Assembly: GCA_002439085.1 (NCBI GenBank)
Contig: DJSW01000006.1
Coordinates: 1 to 53,509 of the forward strand
Source of the DNA: Alphaproteobacteria bacterium UBA6324
GTDB lineage: Bacteria > Pseudomonadota > Alphaproteobacteria > CAAGCB01 > CAG-977
Direction: 5' to 3'
Length of the DNA: 53,509 nucleotides
Positions 15,797 to 25,092 of the stretch are shown here, piece by piece; positions within the stretch are counted from its first letter, which is position 1; every line of letters begins with the position of its first letter. Below the pieces are notes generated by a model. The model saw only the letters and a program-made list of their open reading frames with translations. It was not told where the DNA came from and did not search any database. The translations under genes were made by a program, and so were the position numbers.

Positions 15797-16476
15797 TCTT
15801 CGCCCTTAAACCCCGTCGCAACGACGTAAAATTCGGATGATTCCTTGCGGCTGGCGGGCGGTTTGGCGTGCTTGACGACCTTGAATTTCCGCTTCATTTC
15901 ATTCAGCAGATTTTGTTCCGTCCCACCTTGAAAAATCTTGGCCACGAACACGCCGTCCGGATTTAAAATCTCGCAGGCGAAAGCGTACGCCGTTTCCAAC
16001 AGCCCCATAATGCGCAAATGGTCGATGTCTTTCATCCCCGTCGTGTTGGGCGCCATATCGCTCAGCACCACGTCGGCCTTGTGCCCGCCCAGCATTTCTT
16101 TCAGCACGTCGGGCGCGCGGTCGTCCAAAAAGTCCAGCTGCGTCGTTTTTGCCCCCGCGATCGGCGCCATTTCCAACAGATCCAACCCGACGACCAGCGG
16201 ATTTTCCGGCGTCGATTTCACGCGTTTGACCGCGATCTGCGTCCACCCCCCGGGCGCCGCGCCCAAATCGACGACGCGCTTTCCGGCCGCCAGAAAACGG
16301 AATTTGTCGTCCAGTTCGATCAGCTTGAACGCCGAACGCGCGCGGTATCCCTCCTGCTTGGCCATGGCGACATAAGGGTCGTTCAGCTGGCGCTGCAACC
16401 ATTGCGTTGACGCGGACGACCGCTTTTTCGCCGTTTTGACATAGGTTTTCAACATATGGGCGTTAGGCTGTTTCAT
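15793..16476 (-). CDS. rlmE: 23S rRNA (uridine-2'-O) methyltransferase RlmE (FtsJ)
   Basis: A 227-residue methyltransferase for U2552 of 23S rRNA. The SAM motif VVDLGAAPGGWTQIA and the catalytic K-D-K-E residues are present in YRARSAFKL, DMAPNTTG, VFVAKIFQGG and SSEFYVVATGF. The ATG at 16476 overlaps the upstream ppx stop (ATGA), which fixes the start. The operon groups rRNA modification with polyphosphate/ppGpp metabolism. Confidence 0.96.
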   Translation of the reverse strand: MKQPNAHMLKTYVKTAKKRSSASTQWLQRQLNDPYVAMAKQEGYRARSAFKLIELDDKFRFLAAGKRVVDLGAAPGGWTQIAVKRVKSTPENPLVVGLDLLEMAPIAGAKTTQLDFLDDRAPDVLKEMLGGHKADVVLSDMAPNTTGMKDIDHLRIMGLLETAYAFACEILNPDGVFVAKIFQGGTEQNLLNEMKRKFKVVKHAKPPASRKESSEFYVVATGFKGEE

Positions 16477-17540
16477 TTCTTTTCCGTTCCCGAATTGGAT
16501 TGACGTATCAAGTCCATGACGATTCCTTCGCGCAAACCGCGGTCGGCGATCGTGATTTCCCCGATCGGCCACATTTCGCAAATCCCCTGCAAAATCGCGC
16601 ACCCCGGCAAAGACAGGTCGGCGCGCTGCGGCCCGATGCACGGGTGGTTTTCCTTTTCCGCGTAAGGCAGCTTTTCCAGCTTGCGTTTCGCCTTGACCAG
16701 ATCGTCGAAGCTCAACGCCATGCCGTCCACCACCGCGCGATTATACACGGGCAGCCCCAAATGGAACGCCCCGATCGTCGTCGCCGTCCCCGACATGGCG
16801 ATCATCTGCACGTCGCTTTGCTCGATCACCTTTAAAATGCCGTAGCGTTCCTCGAACGGCTGCAAATAAGACAGAACCTTTTTCACGACCGCGCGGTACG
16901 CCGCCGAAGACAACCCTTTGCCGGTAAAGGCTTCGGACACCGTAATCACCCCCAGCGGAAACGACAGGACGCCTTCGATGTGGGCGCGGTTGCGTTCGTC
17001 GATATTCGCCCACGAAACTTCGGTCGAACCGCCGCCGATGTCGAACACCAGCGCGTGGCGAATGTCGCGGTTGATCAGCGGAACGCATCCGGAAACCCCC
17101 AGCCGGCATTCCTCTTCAAACGAAATGATTTCCAGATCCAGCCCCGTTTCCCGTTTCACGCGGGCGACGAAATCCGCCCCGTTTTTCGCGCGGCGGCACG
17201 CTTCGGTCGCCACGAAACGCGTGCGGACGGCCTTGTATTTCTCCAGCTTTCTGACGCAGAGTTTCAGCGCGGAAATCGTGCGTTTCACGGCGCGTTCGGA
17301 CAAAACGCCGTCACTGACCAGCCCTTCGCCCAAACGGGTGATGCGGGAAAAGGTTTCCTTGACGGCGAATCCCGTCGGCGTCGGCGTCGCGATCAACAAA
17401 CGGCAGTTCGTCGTCCCCAAATCAATGGCGGCGAAAACGGGCGACCGCGGCCTTTTGTCCCTGTTGGCCGTCGGCCGACGTTTTCCGTAATGTTTTCCGT
17501 CCTTTTTGTTCACGTTTCCCCGCGATGAAAAAAATTGCAT
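16473..17540 (-). CDS. ppx: exopolyphosphatase / guanosine pentaphosphatase (Ppx/GppA)
   Basis: An ASKHA-fold phosphatase that hydrolyses polyphosphate or pppGpp. AAIDLGTTNCRLLI is the phosphate-1 loop and FDIGGGSTEVSW the phosphate-2 loop; MSGTATTIGAF follows. At about 350 residues it lacks the C-terminal HD domain of long E. coli Ppx. Start choice: the ATG at 17540 lacks a Shine-Dalgarno sequence, whereas a GTG at 17513 follows GGGGAAAC. A TATATT -10-like motif just before 17540 favours the GTG. The first about 35 residues are basic and not part of the fold. Confidence 0.88.
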   Translation of the reverse strand: MQFFSSRGNVNKKDGKHYGKRRPTANRDKRPRSPVFAAIDLGTTNCRLLIATPTPTGFAVKETFSRITRLGEGLVSDGVLSERAVKRTISALKLCVRKLEKYKAVRTRFVATEACRRAKNGADFVARVKRETGLDLEIISFEEECRLGVSGCVPLINRDIRHALVFDIGGGSTEVSWANIDERNRAHIEGVLSFPLGVITVSEAFTGKGLSSAAYRAVVKKVLSYLQPFEERYGILKVIEQSDVQMIAMSGTATTIGAFHLGLPVYNRAVVDGMALSFDDLVKAKRKLEKLPYAEKENHPCIGPQRADLSLPGCAILQGICEMWPIGEITIADRGLREGIVMDLIRQSNSGTEKK

Positions 17541-17581
17541 TTTAAATATAGTGGATTTTCCCCTGCAACGTACAGTCTTTT

Positions 17582-19780
17582 TTAAAAAAAGCTGTACGGG
17601 TCGATATCCGTCTGCACCCGAACCGACGACGGCAGGGAAACGCGCGCCAGCCAGCTTTGCAAAACGTCTTGGATTTTCACGCGCCGTCCCGTTTGCAGCA
17701 ACAGGCGATAACGGTACTTTCCCCGCAGCAAAGCCAGCGGCGCGGGCGTCGGCCCCAGTACGCGCACCCCGTCGCCCGCCGGCGCGCACCGTCCCAGCGT
17801 TTGCGCCGCGCGTTCTGCGGCCTCTTGCGACGCGGAGCTGACGACGACACCGGCCAAACGTCCGAACGGCGGCATTTTCAGCAGCTCGCGCGTTTGGATC
17901 TCGACATTCAAAAAATCGTCCGCGCTGCCGGTTTTCAACGCCTGCATAATATTATTGTCCGGATCGAACGTTTGCAAAAAGACGCGCCCTTTTTTATCGG
18001 CGCGCCCCGCGCGTCCCGCGACCTGATGCAACATCTGGAACGTCCGTTCCCCCGCGCGCAAATCCCCGCCGGCCAGCCCCAGATCCGCGTCAACCACGCC
18101 GACCAGCGTCAAATCGGGAAAGTGGTGGCCTTTGGTCAAAATCTGCGTCCCGATCACGATATCGACTTCGTGGTCATGGATTTGACGCATCAGCTCGGCC
18201 ATTTCCGCGGCCGTCGCGTTCAAATCGCCCGAAACGACCAGCCGCCGGACATCCGGAAAGCGCGCGCCGATTTCTTCGTTGATGCGTTCGACGCCGGGGC
18301 CGCACGACGCCAGTTCGCCCTCCTCTCCGCAAACGGGACAGGCGTCCGGCACGGGGATGTGATAGCCGCAATGGTGACATTCCAGCCGCCGCCCGTTCCT
18401 GTGTTCCACCAACCACGCCGAACAATTCGGGCATTGAAACCTGTGGCCGCATTTCCGGCACAACACCAGCGGCGCGTATCCCCGCCGGTTTAAAAACAGC
18501 AATGTCTGTTCTCCGCGCTCCAACGTCCGACCGATTTCGCCCAGCAAAACCGGCGACAGGAAGCTTTTCTCCCCCGCCCTGTTTTCGGGCGGACAGCGGC
18601 GCATATCAATCAGGTCGATTGACGGCATGACGGCGTTTCCGAAACGGTCGGGCAGGACGACTTCGCGGTATTTGCCGCTTTGCACGTTGACCCGCGTTTC
18701 CAGCGACGGCGTCGCCGAAGACAGAACGATCGGGATGTTTTCGATTTTCGCGCGCACGACGGCCATGTCCCGCGCCTGATAGATCACGCCGTCCTCTTGT
18801 TTATAGGACGGATCGTGCTCTTCATCGACGATGATCGCGCCCAGTTCGGAAAACGGCAGGAACAAGGCCGACCGCGCGCCGGCCAGCACGCGGACTTCGC
18901 CGTTTAGAACCGCTTTCCACGTTTCGCGGCGCACGCGTTGGGACAAATCGGAATGCCACAGCGCGGGCATCACGCCGAACCGCCGCCGGAACCGTTCCAG
19001 CCATTGCCCCGTCAGCCCGATTTCCGGCAACAGGATCAACGCCTGACGCCCTTGGTTCAAAGCGGCCGCGATCATATCGAAATAGACTTCGGTTTTGCCC
19101 GATCCCGTCACGCCGTTCAAAACCGTCACGGAAAACCCTTGCCCCACCGCGCCGGACAAAGCGTCGGCCGCCGCCCTCTGCCCGTCGGACAAAGTCACGG
19201 CCGCGGCGTCGGTTCGCGGCGTTTCAAAAACCGACGGCTTGATCATTTCGCTTTTCAACGCCCCGCCGCGCGCCAACCCCGTCACCACCGACGGCGTCAC
19301 GCCGGCCGCGCGGGCGATTTCCGCGGCGGTTTGCGGCGCGTCCGTCAAAACATCCAACACTTTTTGCCGCGCCGCAGTCATCCGGACGGACGGCGGAACG
19401 GCGTCCGCCCTGACATACCCCGTCGTTTCCCCGACGCCGGTGAACGCGTCGTCAACGCTCATCGCCATTTTCAAAACGGCGCCCGCGGACGACAAAGTGT
19501 ATCCCGCGACCCAATCAATCAGCCGCCGGTTCGATTCGGTCAAGGGCGGCAGGGCGCAAACACGCGAAACGTTCCTGATTTTCGATTCGTCCAGATCGGA
19601 TTTTTCCGCCGTGTCCCAAACGACGCCGGTCATCGTCCTGTTGCCGAAAGGAACACGGACAAAATCGCCTTTTTCAGGCGGAACAAGGCTTTCGGGGCAC
19701 GCGTAATCGAACGCGCCCGACAGCGGCAGCGGCAACAAAACCCGCAAAAGTTTTTTATTTGATTGATTCTTGTCCGACAT
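17582..19780 (-). CDS. priA: primosomal protein N' (replication restart helicase PriA)
   Basis: A 732-residue superfamily 2 DNA helicase that reloads the replisome at stalled forks. Walker A is GVTGSGKTEVY, the DEAH-box IIVDEEHDPSYK, and the zinc-binding Cys pairs run from CRKCGHRFQCPNC through CHHCGYHIPVPDACPVCG. The C-terminal domain ends with DIDPYSFF. The frame extends to a TTG at 19807, but the ATG at 19780 (MSDKNQ), preceded by AAGGAA, is the likelier start. It is divergent from the transaldolase gene. Confidence 0.96.
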   Translation of the reverse strand: MSDKNQSNKKLLRVLLPLPLSGAFDYACPESLVPPEKGDFVRVPFGNRTMTGVVWDTAEKSDLDESKIRNVSRVCALPPLTESNRRLIDWVAGYTLSSAGAVLKMAMSVDDAFTGVGETTGYVRADAVPPSVRMTAARQKVLDVLTDAPQTAAEIARAAGVTPSVVTGLARGGALKSEMIKPSVFETPRTDAAAVTLSDGQRAAADALSGAVGQGFSVTVLNGVTGSGKTEVYFDMIAAALNQGRQALILLPEIGLTGQWLERFRRRFGVMPALWHSDLSQRVRRETWKAVLNGEVRVLAGARSALFLPFSELGAIIVDEEHDPSYKQEDGVIYQARDMAVVRAKIENIPIVLSSATPSLETRVNVQSGKYREVVLPDRFGNAVMPSIDLIDMRRCPPENRAGEKSFLSPVLLGEIGRTLERGEQTLLFLNRRGYAPLVLCRKCGHRFQCPNCSAWLVEHRNGRRLECHHCGYHIPVPDACPVCGEEGELASCGPGVERINEEIGARFPDVRRLVVSGDLNATAAEMAELMRQIHDHEVDIVIGTQILTKGHHFPDLTLVGVVDADLGLAGGDLRAGERTFQMLHQVAGRAGRADKKGRVFLQTFDPDNNIMQALKTGSADDFLNVEIQTRELLKMPPFGRLAGVVVSSASQEAAERAAQTLGRCAPAGDGVRVLGPTPAPLALLRGKYRYRLLLQTGRRVKIQDVLQSWLARVSLPSSVRVQTDIDPYSFF

Positions 19781-19835
19781 TTCCTTACACTCTTTAATCA
19801 GTTTCAATCTACTAACTTTAGGGTGAGATACTCAA

Positions 19836-20492
19836 ATGAAATTTTTTATCGACACAGCTGATTTGAACGAAATCAAAGATCTGGCTGCCACCGGCATGGT
19901 TGACGGCGTTACGACGAACCCGTCTTTGGCCGCCAAACAGGGCATGAACTTCAAAGAACTGATCGGCGAAGTCTGCAAGGTCGTTTCCGGCCCCGTTTCC
20001 GCCGAAGTCACCGCTTTGGATTACGAAACGATGATGAAAGAAGCCGAAGTCCTGCGTAAAATCGCCCGCAACGTCACGATCAAGGTTCCCCTGACGCAGG
20101 ACGGTTTGAAGGTTTGCCGCGCCCTGTCTTCCGAAGGGACGATGGTCAACGTGACGTTGTGCTTCACCTGCGGTCAGGCCATTTTGGCCGCCAAAGCCGG
20201 CGCGACGTTCGTTTCCCCGTTCGTCGGCCGTCTGGACGATCTGGGCGTCAACGGTATGCAGTTGATCGAAGACATCCGCATGGTCTATGACAACTACGAC
20301 AACTTCAAAACGCAGATTTTGGTCGCTTCCGTCCGTTCGCCGGAACACGTCATCAACGCCGGAAAGATCGGCGCCGACGTGATCACCGCTCCTCCCAAAG
20401 TGATTCGCCAGCTGTATCATCATCCGCTGACGGACGCGGGATTGAAGACGTTCGCCGAAGATTGGGCCAAAACGGGTCAGTCGATTCTGTAA
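19836..20492 (+). CDS. tal: transaldolase, TalC/FSA-type small family
   Basis: A 218-residue single-domain class I aldolase of the MipB/TalC family, acting on sedoheptulose-7-phosphate/glyceraldehyde-3-phosphate or fructose-6-phosphate. N-terminus MKFFIDTADLNEIK and GVTTNPSL are family signatures. The Schiff-base Lys is in VTIKVPLT. AGGGTGAGA precedes the ATG. It ends at a strong terminator and codes for part of the non-oxidative pentose-phosphate pathway. Confidence 0.95.
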   Translation: MKFFIDTADLNEIKDLAATGMVDGVTTNPSLAAKQGMNFKELIGEVCKVVSGPVSAEVTALDYETMMKEAEVLRKIARNVTIKVPLTQDGLKVCRALSSEGTMVNVTLCFTCGQAILAAKAGATFVSPFVGRLDDLGVNGMQLIEDIRMVYDNYDNFKTQILVASVRSPEHVINAGKIGADVITAPPKVIRQLYHHPLTDAGLKTFAEDWAKTGQSIL

Positions 20493-20510
20493 TCGTCTTA
20501 ACATTCTTTG

Positions 20511-20549
20511 AAATCCGAGGAAGAATCCGTTTTTCCTCGGATTTTTTTT
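20511..20549 (+). terminator. terminator after tal
   Basis: AAATCCGAGGAA / TTCCTCGGATTT with a 10-nt loop, followed by TTTTT. It overlaps the leader of xerC, whose AAAGGAGG starts just after the T-run. Confidence 0.85.
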
Positions 20550-20561
20550 AAAGGAGGCGAT

Positions 20562-21524
20562 ATGGCGCAGCTCTACGAACCAAAAAACGTTGAAATCCGT
20601 TACGCGGCCGACGGCCGGCTGACGACCGCGATCGAGGAATGGCAACGCTGGTTGGCGACCGAACGGCGGTGTTCGGGGCACACGGCGGCGGCTTACGGAC
20701 GCGATCTGGCGTTTTTTTTGCGCTTTGTGCGGGATTACACAGCCAAAACGCCGTCTTTCGCCGTGCTGCAAAAAATGGAAGTCACCGATTTCCGCGCCTA
20801 TCTGGCCGCCAGAACGCAAGAGGGAATCGGCCGGACGTCTTTGGCGCGCAATATGTCCACGCTGCGCAATTTCTTTAGATTTCTGGAACGCAACGCTTTG
20901 CTGTCGAATCCGGCGATCAACGTCGTCCATTCCCCCGTCGCGCCGAAATCCCTGCCCAAACCGTTGACGCGCGAACAGGCGTTCGCCGTCATCAAAACCG
21001 CCGGAGAATTGCAGGAGGACGGCTGGCTGAAAAAACGCGACATGGCCTTTGTCACTTTGCTGTACGGATGCGGCCTGCGCATCAGCGAAGCGGTCGCTCT
21101 GGATGTCAAAGACCGCCCCCGATCCGATATGATGACCGTGACCGGCAAAGGAAAAAAGGAACGCGCCGTCCCCGTCCTGCCCGCCGTGCGCGAAATGATC
21201 GAAACCTATTTGAAATCGCGTCCCGACGGCGCGCCCGCGAACTCTCCGCTGTTCATCGGCGTGCGCGGCGAACGCGTCAATCCGGGGGTGATGCAACGAC
21301 AGATGCGCAAAATCCGCGATATGCTCGGCCTGCCGGAAACGGCGACGCCCCACGCCCTGCGCCACAGCTTCGCCACCCACCTGCTGTCGAACGGCGGCGA
21401 TCTGCGCACCATTCAGGAACTGCTGGGACACTCGTCGCTATCGACGACCCAACGTTACACCGGTGTTGACGCCGATCGGATGATGGACGTATATGTCCAC
21501 GCCCACCCCCGTGCAAAAAAATAA
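20562..21524 (+). CDS. xerC: tyrosine recombinase XerC
   Basis: A 320-residue site-specific recombinase that resolves chromosome dimers at dif with XerD. The N-terminal SAM-like domain (WLATERRCSGHTAAAYGRDL) is followed by the catalytic residues Arg (YGCGLRISEA), Lys (GKGKKER), HxxR (HALRHSFATHLL), His (LGHSSLSTTQ) and Tyr (RYTGV). YGCGLRISE favours XerC over XerD. The ATG at 20562 follows a perfect AAAGGAGG; the longer frame from 20508 runs through the tal terminator. Confidence 0.93.
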   Translation: MAQLYEPKNVEIRYAADGRLTTAIEEWQRWLATERRCSGHTAAAYGRDLAFFLRFVRDYTAKTPSFAVLQKMEVTDFRAYLAARTQEGIGRTSLARNMSTLRNFFRFLERNALLSNPAINVVHSPVAPKSLPKPLTREQAFAVIKTAGELQEDGWLKKRDMAFVTLLYGCGLRISEAVALDVKDRPRSDMMTVTGKGKKERAVPVLPAVREMIETYLKSRPDGAPANSPLFIGVRGERVNPGVMQRQMRKIRDMLGLPETATPHALRHSFATHLLSNGGDLRTIQELLGHSSLSTTQRYTGVDADRMMDVYVHAHPRAKK

Positions 21525-21538
21525 GCGAAAGAACAGCT

Positions 21539-22147
21539 ATGGATACGGACGCCGTCTTTTTCCTGCTCCCCCTGCTGCTGCCCGTCATGGTGATCGGTTT
21601 CGCGCTGATGATGCTGAAGCTGCGCGACGGCAAAATCGACGCGGCCGCATTGACAAAGCTGAAATGGATTTTGGCCGCGTTCGCCGCCGTCATGGCTTGG
21701 TTCTGCCTGTTCGAGGACAAGCAGACCATCCTTGAATGTCGCAAGGAAACGATGACCTGCACCTATTACCGTTCGACCATAGCCGTCCCCGAATTGCGCC
21801 CCGCGCGGTCGTTTGTCATCAAGGACGTGCGGAACATCGAATTGCAAACGGAAAAACGCCGCAGCGGCAAATATTCCACGAAAACGGTGTACCGGATCGT
21901 GTTCGTCACCCCGACGGCGCGGGAGGAATTCCCGACAACGTTCAACATCAAAGAACGGGCGGAGGAAGAAGCCGGAAAAATCAACCGCTTTTTAAATTCC
22001 AACCGGAACATTTACCTCTATTCCGACGGCTACCCCGAAATCAACGGATTTGAACGGGGGCTTGTCTTTTCCGCCTTTTTGTCCGTCGGAATCCTTTTTT
22101 TCTGGTGCTTTTCCGATTGGAAAAGAAAAAGAACGAAAGAACTTTAA
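21539..22147 (+). CDS. membrane protein of unknown function
   Basis: A 202-residue protein with two N-terminal membrane helices (about 7-27 and 42-58), a soluble beta-rich middle containing CRKETMTCTYYR and VIKDVRNIELQTEKR, and a third helix near the C-terminus (about 173-192). The layout resembles PH-like or YcxB-like membrane proteins with two helices plus a beta domain, but I cannot assign a family. It lies 14 bp after xerC and is probably co-transcribed. Confidence 0.7.
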   Translation: MDTDAVFFLLPLLLPVMVIGFALMMLKLRDGKIDAAALTKLKWILAAFAAVMAWFCLFEDKQTILECRKETMTCTYYRSTIAVPELRPARSFVIKDVRNIELQTEKRRSGKYSTKTVYRIVFVTPTAREEFPTTFNIKERAEEEAGKINRFLNSNRNIYLYSDGYPEINGFERGLVFSAFLSVGILFFWCFSDWKRKRTKEL

Positions 22148-22169
22148 TTAACCGTGCAAAGGCATTTTC

Positions 22170-22547
22170 TGAACGAAACCGGTTTTAGCGTGATTGATGG
22201 CAGGAAGCGAGAAGCGCAGATACTGGCCGTACGGGCATCAATTCATACGAAACCGATTGACCTATAAAATTGTGTTTGTAAATCGGTTATGACGGGCTGT
22301 CAGGTACTGCCGTACGGGCATCAATTCATACACAAAATCGTGTTTTAAACTTGAACGAAACCGGTTTTAGTGTGATTGATGGCAGGAAGCGAGAAGCGCA
22401 GGTACTGGCCGTACGGGCGTCAATTCAACAAAACCGATTTTAGAGAGTCAAGCGGCAGGAAGTCTGAGCGAGAAAGCGGAGCGTACATTAAGTACGTGAG
22501 CATTTCGTAACGAAGACTGACGAACCGATTGACCTATAAAATCGAGT
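22170..22547. repeat. cluster of nested direct and inverted repeats, non-coding
   Basis: Two nearly identical 75-bp units start at 22170 and 22352, 182 bp apart. Each begins TGAACGAAACCGGTTTTAG and ends GGCCGTACGGGC followed by ATCAATTCA or GTCAATTCA. A partial third copy of the end, TACTGCCGTACGGGCATC, lies at about 22305-22322. ACCGATTGACCTATAAAAT occurs at 22252-22270 and 22524-22542. The perfect palindrome AAACCGGTTT sits at 22176 and 22358. CGTACATTAAGTACG at about 22482-22496 can form a hairpin. No protein-coding frame fits. This is either a repeat-family element (REP/MITE-like) or the relic of one. Confidence 0.75.
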
Positions 22548-22548
22548 T

Positions 22549-23181
22549 TTACCCGATCCAAGCGGGGAACATCGCGCGCAAGGATGTATATATAAACTCA
22601 ATCCCCAGCGCGGACAGCAACATACCGCACAATCGGCCGAGGATGTTCAGACCGGTTTGGCCGAGGACGGAGGCGATTTTGTCGGCGACGCGCAAGAGGA
22701 GCCAAGCGACGACGGCGACGGCGACGGCGGCACTGCACACGGCCAGAATGTGGGGGATGCTTTTATCGACTTCGGTCGCGATGACCATGGCGGAAATCGC
22801 GCCGGGGCCGGAAATGATAGGAATGGCCAGCGGCATGACGCCGATGGCGTCGCGGGATTCGGCTTCGGCCTCTTCCTCTTTGGTATGGCGTTTTTCAGAC
22901 GCTTTCATCATGCCGAACGCGATGGTGATCAACAGGATTCCGCCGGCGATCCGGAACGAATTAAGGCTGATGCCGAACATATCCAGCAATGCGCTGCCGA
23001 AAAAGGCGGAACACAGCAGAATGCACGCGACGGCGACACCGGTTTGGCGGGCGATCCCCGATTTTTCGCGGGTGCCCATGCCGTCCGTCAGGTTCAAAAA
23101 CACGGGAATGGCGGATTGCGGCGCGCAAACGGCCAGCATAGCCAACGTGAAGTGCAGAAAATCCAAAAACCAAGCTACCAT
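22549..23181 (-). CDS. MarC-family integral membrane protein
   Basis: A 210-residue protein with six predicted membrane helices in two repeats. MarC signatures: NPIG-like region replaced by APQSAIPVFLNLT near the N-terminus, FGISLNSFRIAGGILL in the middle and PLAIPIISGPGAIS at the start of the second repeat. The function of MarC is unsettled; the old link to antibiotic resistance was not upheld. The start codon has only a weak ribosome binding site. Confidence 0.9.
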   Translation of the reverse strand: MVAWFLDFLHFTLAMLAVCAPQSAIPVFLNLTDGMGTREKSGIARQTGVAVACILLCSAFFGSALLDMFGISLNSFRIAGGILLITIAFGMMKASEKRHTKEEEAEAESRDAIGVMPLAIPIISGPGAISAMVIATEVDKSIPHILAVCSAAVAVAVVAWLLLRVADKIASVLGQTGLNILGRLCGMLLSALGIEFIYTSLRAMFPAWIG

Positions 23182-23289
23182 TTGAAAACCGCCGAACGTT
23201 TAGAGTCTGTATTCATTATTATCATCTTTCGCAAAAAGAGGAAAGCTGATAAAATAATCGTCGCGATTTTTTTGAAAAGAGGTTTTGCC

Positions 23290-23805
23290 ATGGAATTGAT
23301 GCAAGGATTGATCACGCGCCGCAGTGTGCGCCAATATACGGATCAAGGCGTTTCCGACGCCGACATCACGGAAATTGTCACGGCGGGGATGTACGCCCCC
23401 AGCGCGCGCCACCAGCTGATTTGGGAATTCGTCGTCGTCACGGACAGGGAAAAATTGAAAGAGCTGGGGGAAAAGCTGCCGACCGCGCCGATGGCGAAAT
23501 CGGCGGCGTTCGCGGTGGCGGTTTGCGCCGATTTGTCGCGCGCGGCGTCGCCCGATTATTGGGATCAGGACTGCGCGGCGGCGACGCAGAACATTTTGCT
23601 GGCCTGTCACGACAAAGGATTGGGCGCGGTGTGGATCGGCATGTACCCGCACGCCGACCGCGAAGACGTTGTGAAAGGAATTTGCAACATTCCCGCGGAA
23701 ATCAAGGTTCAGTCCCTGATCCTCGCCGGACACCCCGCCGCCCCCGCCAGACACGAGGATCGGTTCGACAAACGTAAAATCCGTTTCAACGATTGGAAAG
23801 ATTGA
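23290..23805 (+). CDS. nitroreductase-family flavoprotein
   Basis: A 171-residue FMN-dependent NAD(P)H oxidoreductase. TRRSVRQYTDQGV binds FMN phosphate, APSARHQLIWEFVVV is the second signature, and GLGAVWIGMYP lies near the C-terminus. Short nitroreductases like this one are common in anaerobes. The ATG at 23290 is set by AAGAGG at 8 bp. Substrate unknown. Confidence 0.92.
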   Translation: MELMQGLITRRSVRQYTDQGVSDADITEIVTAGMYAPSARHQLIWEFVVVTDREKLKELGEKLPTAPMAKSAAFAVAVCADLSRAASPDYWDQDCAAATQNILLACHDKGLGAVWIGMYPHADREDVVKGICNIPAEIKVQSLILAGHPAAPARHEDRFDKRKIRFNDWKD

Positions 23806-23825
23806 ACTTCCGCGACATTTTTCTA

Positions 23826-23876
23826 TTGACAACGAGGTCGGGGCTTGCCACTTTTTTATGGAAAGGGCAAGCCCTT
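23826..23876 (+). promoter_or_regulatory. TTGACA box and strong hairpin upstream of the ATP-grasp gene
   Basis: TTGACA (23826-23831) is followed by a perfect 9-bp inverted repeat GGGCTTGCC / GGCAAGCCC (23841-23849 / 23866-23874) with a 16-nt loop that contains the T-run. There is no T-run after the stem, so it is not a standard terminator. It could be an operator or a 5'-leader hairpin. Confidence 0.45.
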
Positions 23877-23906
23877 GACTTAAAATCCGTTTAGGACGCT
23901 TTGAAA

Positions 23907-25082
23907 ATGAATTTTCTTTACTTTTCTCCGAACTTTCCGACCTACGGGTGGAAATTCTGCCGTTATTTGAAAGAAGACGGCGTAAACGTCTTGGGAATCG
24001 GCGATTCCGACTATGATTCCCTGCAGCCCGAATTAAAGGACGCGCTGACCGAATATTACCGCGTTGACAACCTGCAGGATTACGATCAGGTTTACCGCGC
24101 GACGGCGTGCCTGATCCACCATCACGGCAAAATCGACAGCATCCGGTCGAACAACGAATTCTGGCTGATCACCGAAGCCAAATTGCGCACCGATTTCAAC
24201 ATCGACGGCATCAAATACCCCGAAATCATGGATCACAAACAAAAATCCAGAATGAAAGCCTTTTTCAAAAAGGCGGGGGTCGATTGCGCCGAATACTGCC
24301 TGCCCGCGACATTCGCGGACGGCAAAGCCTTTACGGACAAACACGGCTTTCCCGTCGTTGTCAAACCCGACGACGGCGTCGGCGCGTGCGACACCTACAC
24401 CCTGCGCACGGAATCGGAAATGGCGGACTTTTTCGCGCAAAAACCGGATGTGCAGTATATTATGGAAACGTTCATCGACGGCCACGTCGAAACGTTCGAC
24501 GGCATCACCGATCGCAACGGCGACATCGTTTTCTGCGCCAGCCAAATCTATCACCAATCCCTGATGGACACGGTCGTGAACGACGATTGCATCATGTACC
24601 ACACCGAACCGGTGATGGCGGACGACATCCGCAAGGCCGGCACGGCGATCGTCAAGGCTTACGGCATCAAAGACACGTTTTTCCACTTTGAATTTTTCCG
24701 CACGACGGACAAAAAGACGGGCAAGACCAAAGTCATGGCTTTGGAGGTCAATATGCGTCCGCCCGGCGGCATGATCACCGAACTGTACGAAGCGTCCCAC
24801 GATGTCAACATTTACAAAGTCTGGGCCGACACGCTGGTCAAAGGCAAACCCGAAGGTGATATGTCGCAAAAACGTTTCGCCGCGTACGCCAGCCGCAAAA
24901 ACCGGTTCAACTACCTCTATACGCACGAAGCGATTTTGGCGAAATACGGCGACCACATCATGGAACATATGCCGATCGAAGGCATTACCGCGCGGGCGAT
25001 GGGTGATTACATTTATCTGCTGTACGCCGACACGCTGGACGAGATCAACGAAATCATCGACGCGATCAACGCGCGCGTGTAA
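23907..25082 (+). CDS. ATP-grasp ligase, substrate unknown
   Basis: A 391-residue ATP-grasp enzyme, expected to join a carboxylate to an amine or thiol through an acylphosphate. An N-terminal PurK-like pre-ATP-grasp domain (NFLYFSPNFPTYGWKFCRYL) is followed by the ATP-binding region (FPVVVKPDDGVGACDTY) and the Mg-binding end LEVNMRPPGGMITELYEA. The ATG at 23907 is preferred over the TTG at 23901. The stop is 10 bp before an esterase gene, so the two form an operon and probably act on the same compound. Confidence 0.85.
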   Translation: MNFLYFSPNFPTYGWKFCRYLKEDGVNVLGIGDSDYDSLQPELKDALTEYYRVDNLQDYDQVYRATACLIHHHGKIDSIRSNNEFWLITEAKLRTDFNIDGIKYPEIMDHKQKSRMKAFFKKAGVDCAEYCLPATFADGKAFTDKHGFPVVVKPDDGVGACDTYTLRTESEMADFFAQKPDVQYIMETFIDGHVETFDGITDRNGDIVFCASQIYHQSLMDTVVNDDCIMYHTEPVMADDIRKAGTAIVKAYGIKDTFFHFEFFRTTDKKTGKTKVMALEVNMRPPGGMITELYEASHDVNIYKVWADTLVKGKPEGDMSQKRFAAYASRKNRFNYLYTHEAILAKYGDHIMEHMPIEGITARAMGDYIYLLYADTLDEINEIIDAINARV

Positions 25083-25092
25083 AGGGAATGAA

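Noticed and set aside
19818..21431. 537-codon minus frame opposite tal and xerC
   Set aside because: Shadow of two clear genes on the plus strand; it crosses the tal terminator.
23826..23876. Hairpin as a normal terminator of the nitroreductase gene
   Set aside because: The T-run is inside the loop and not after the stem, so it was listed as a regulatory candidate.
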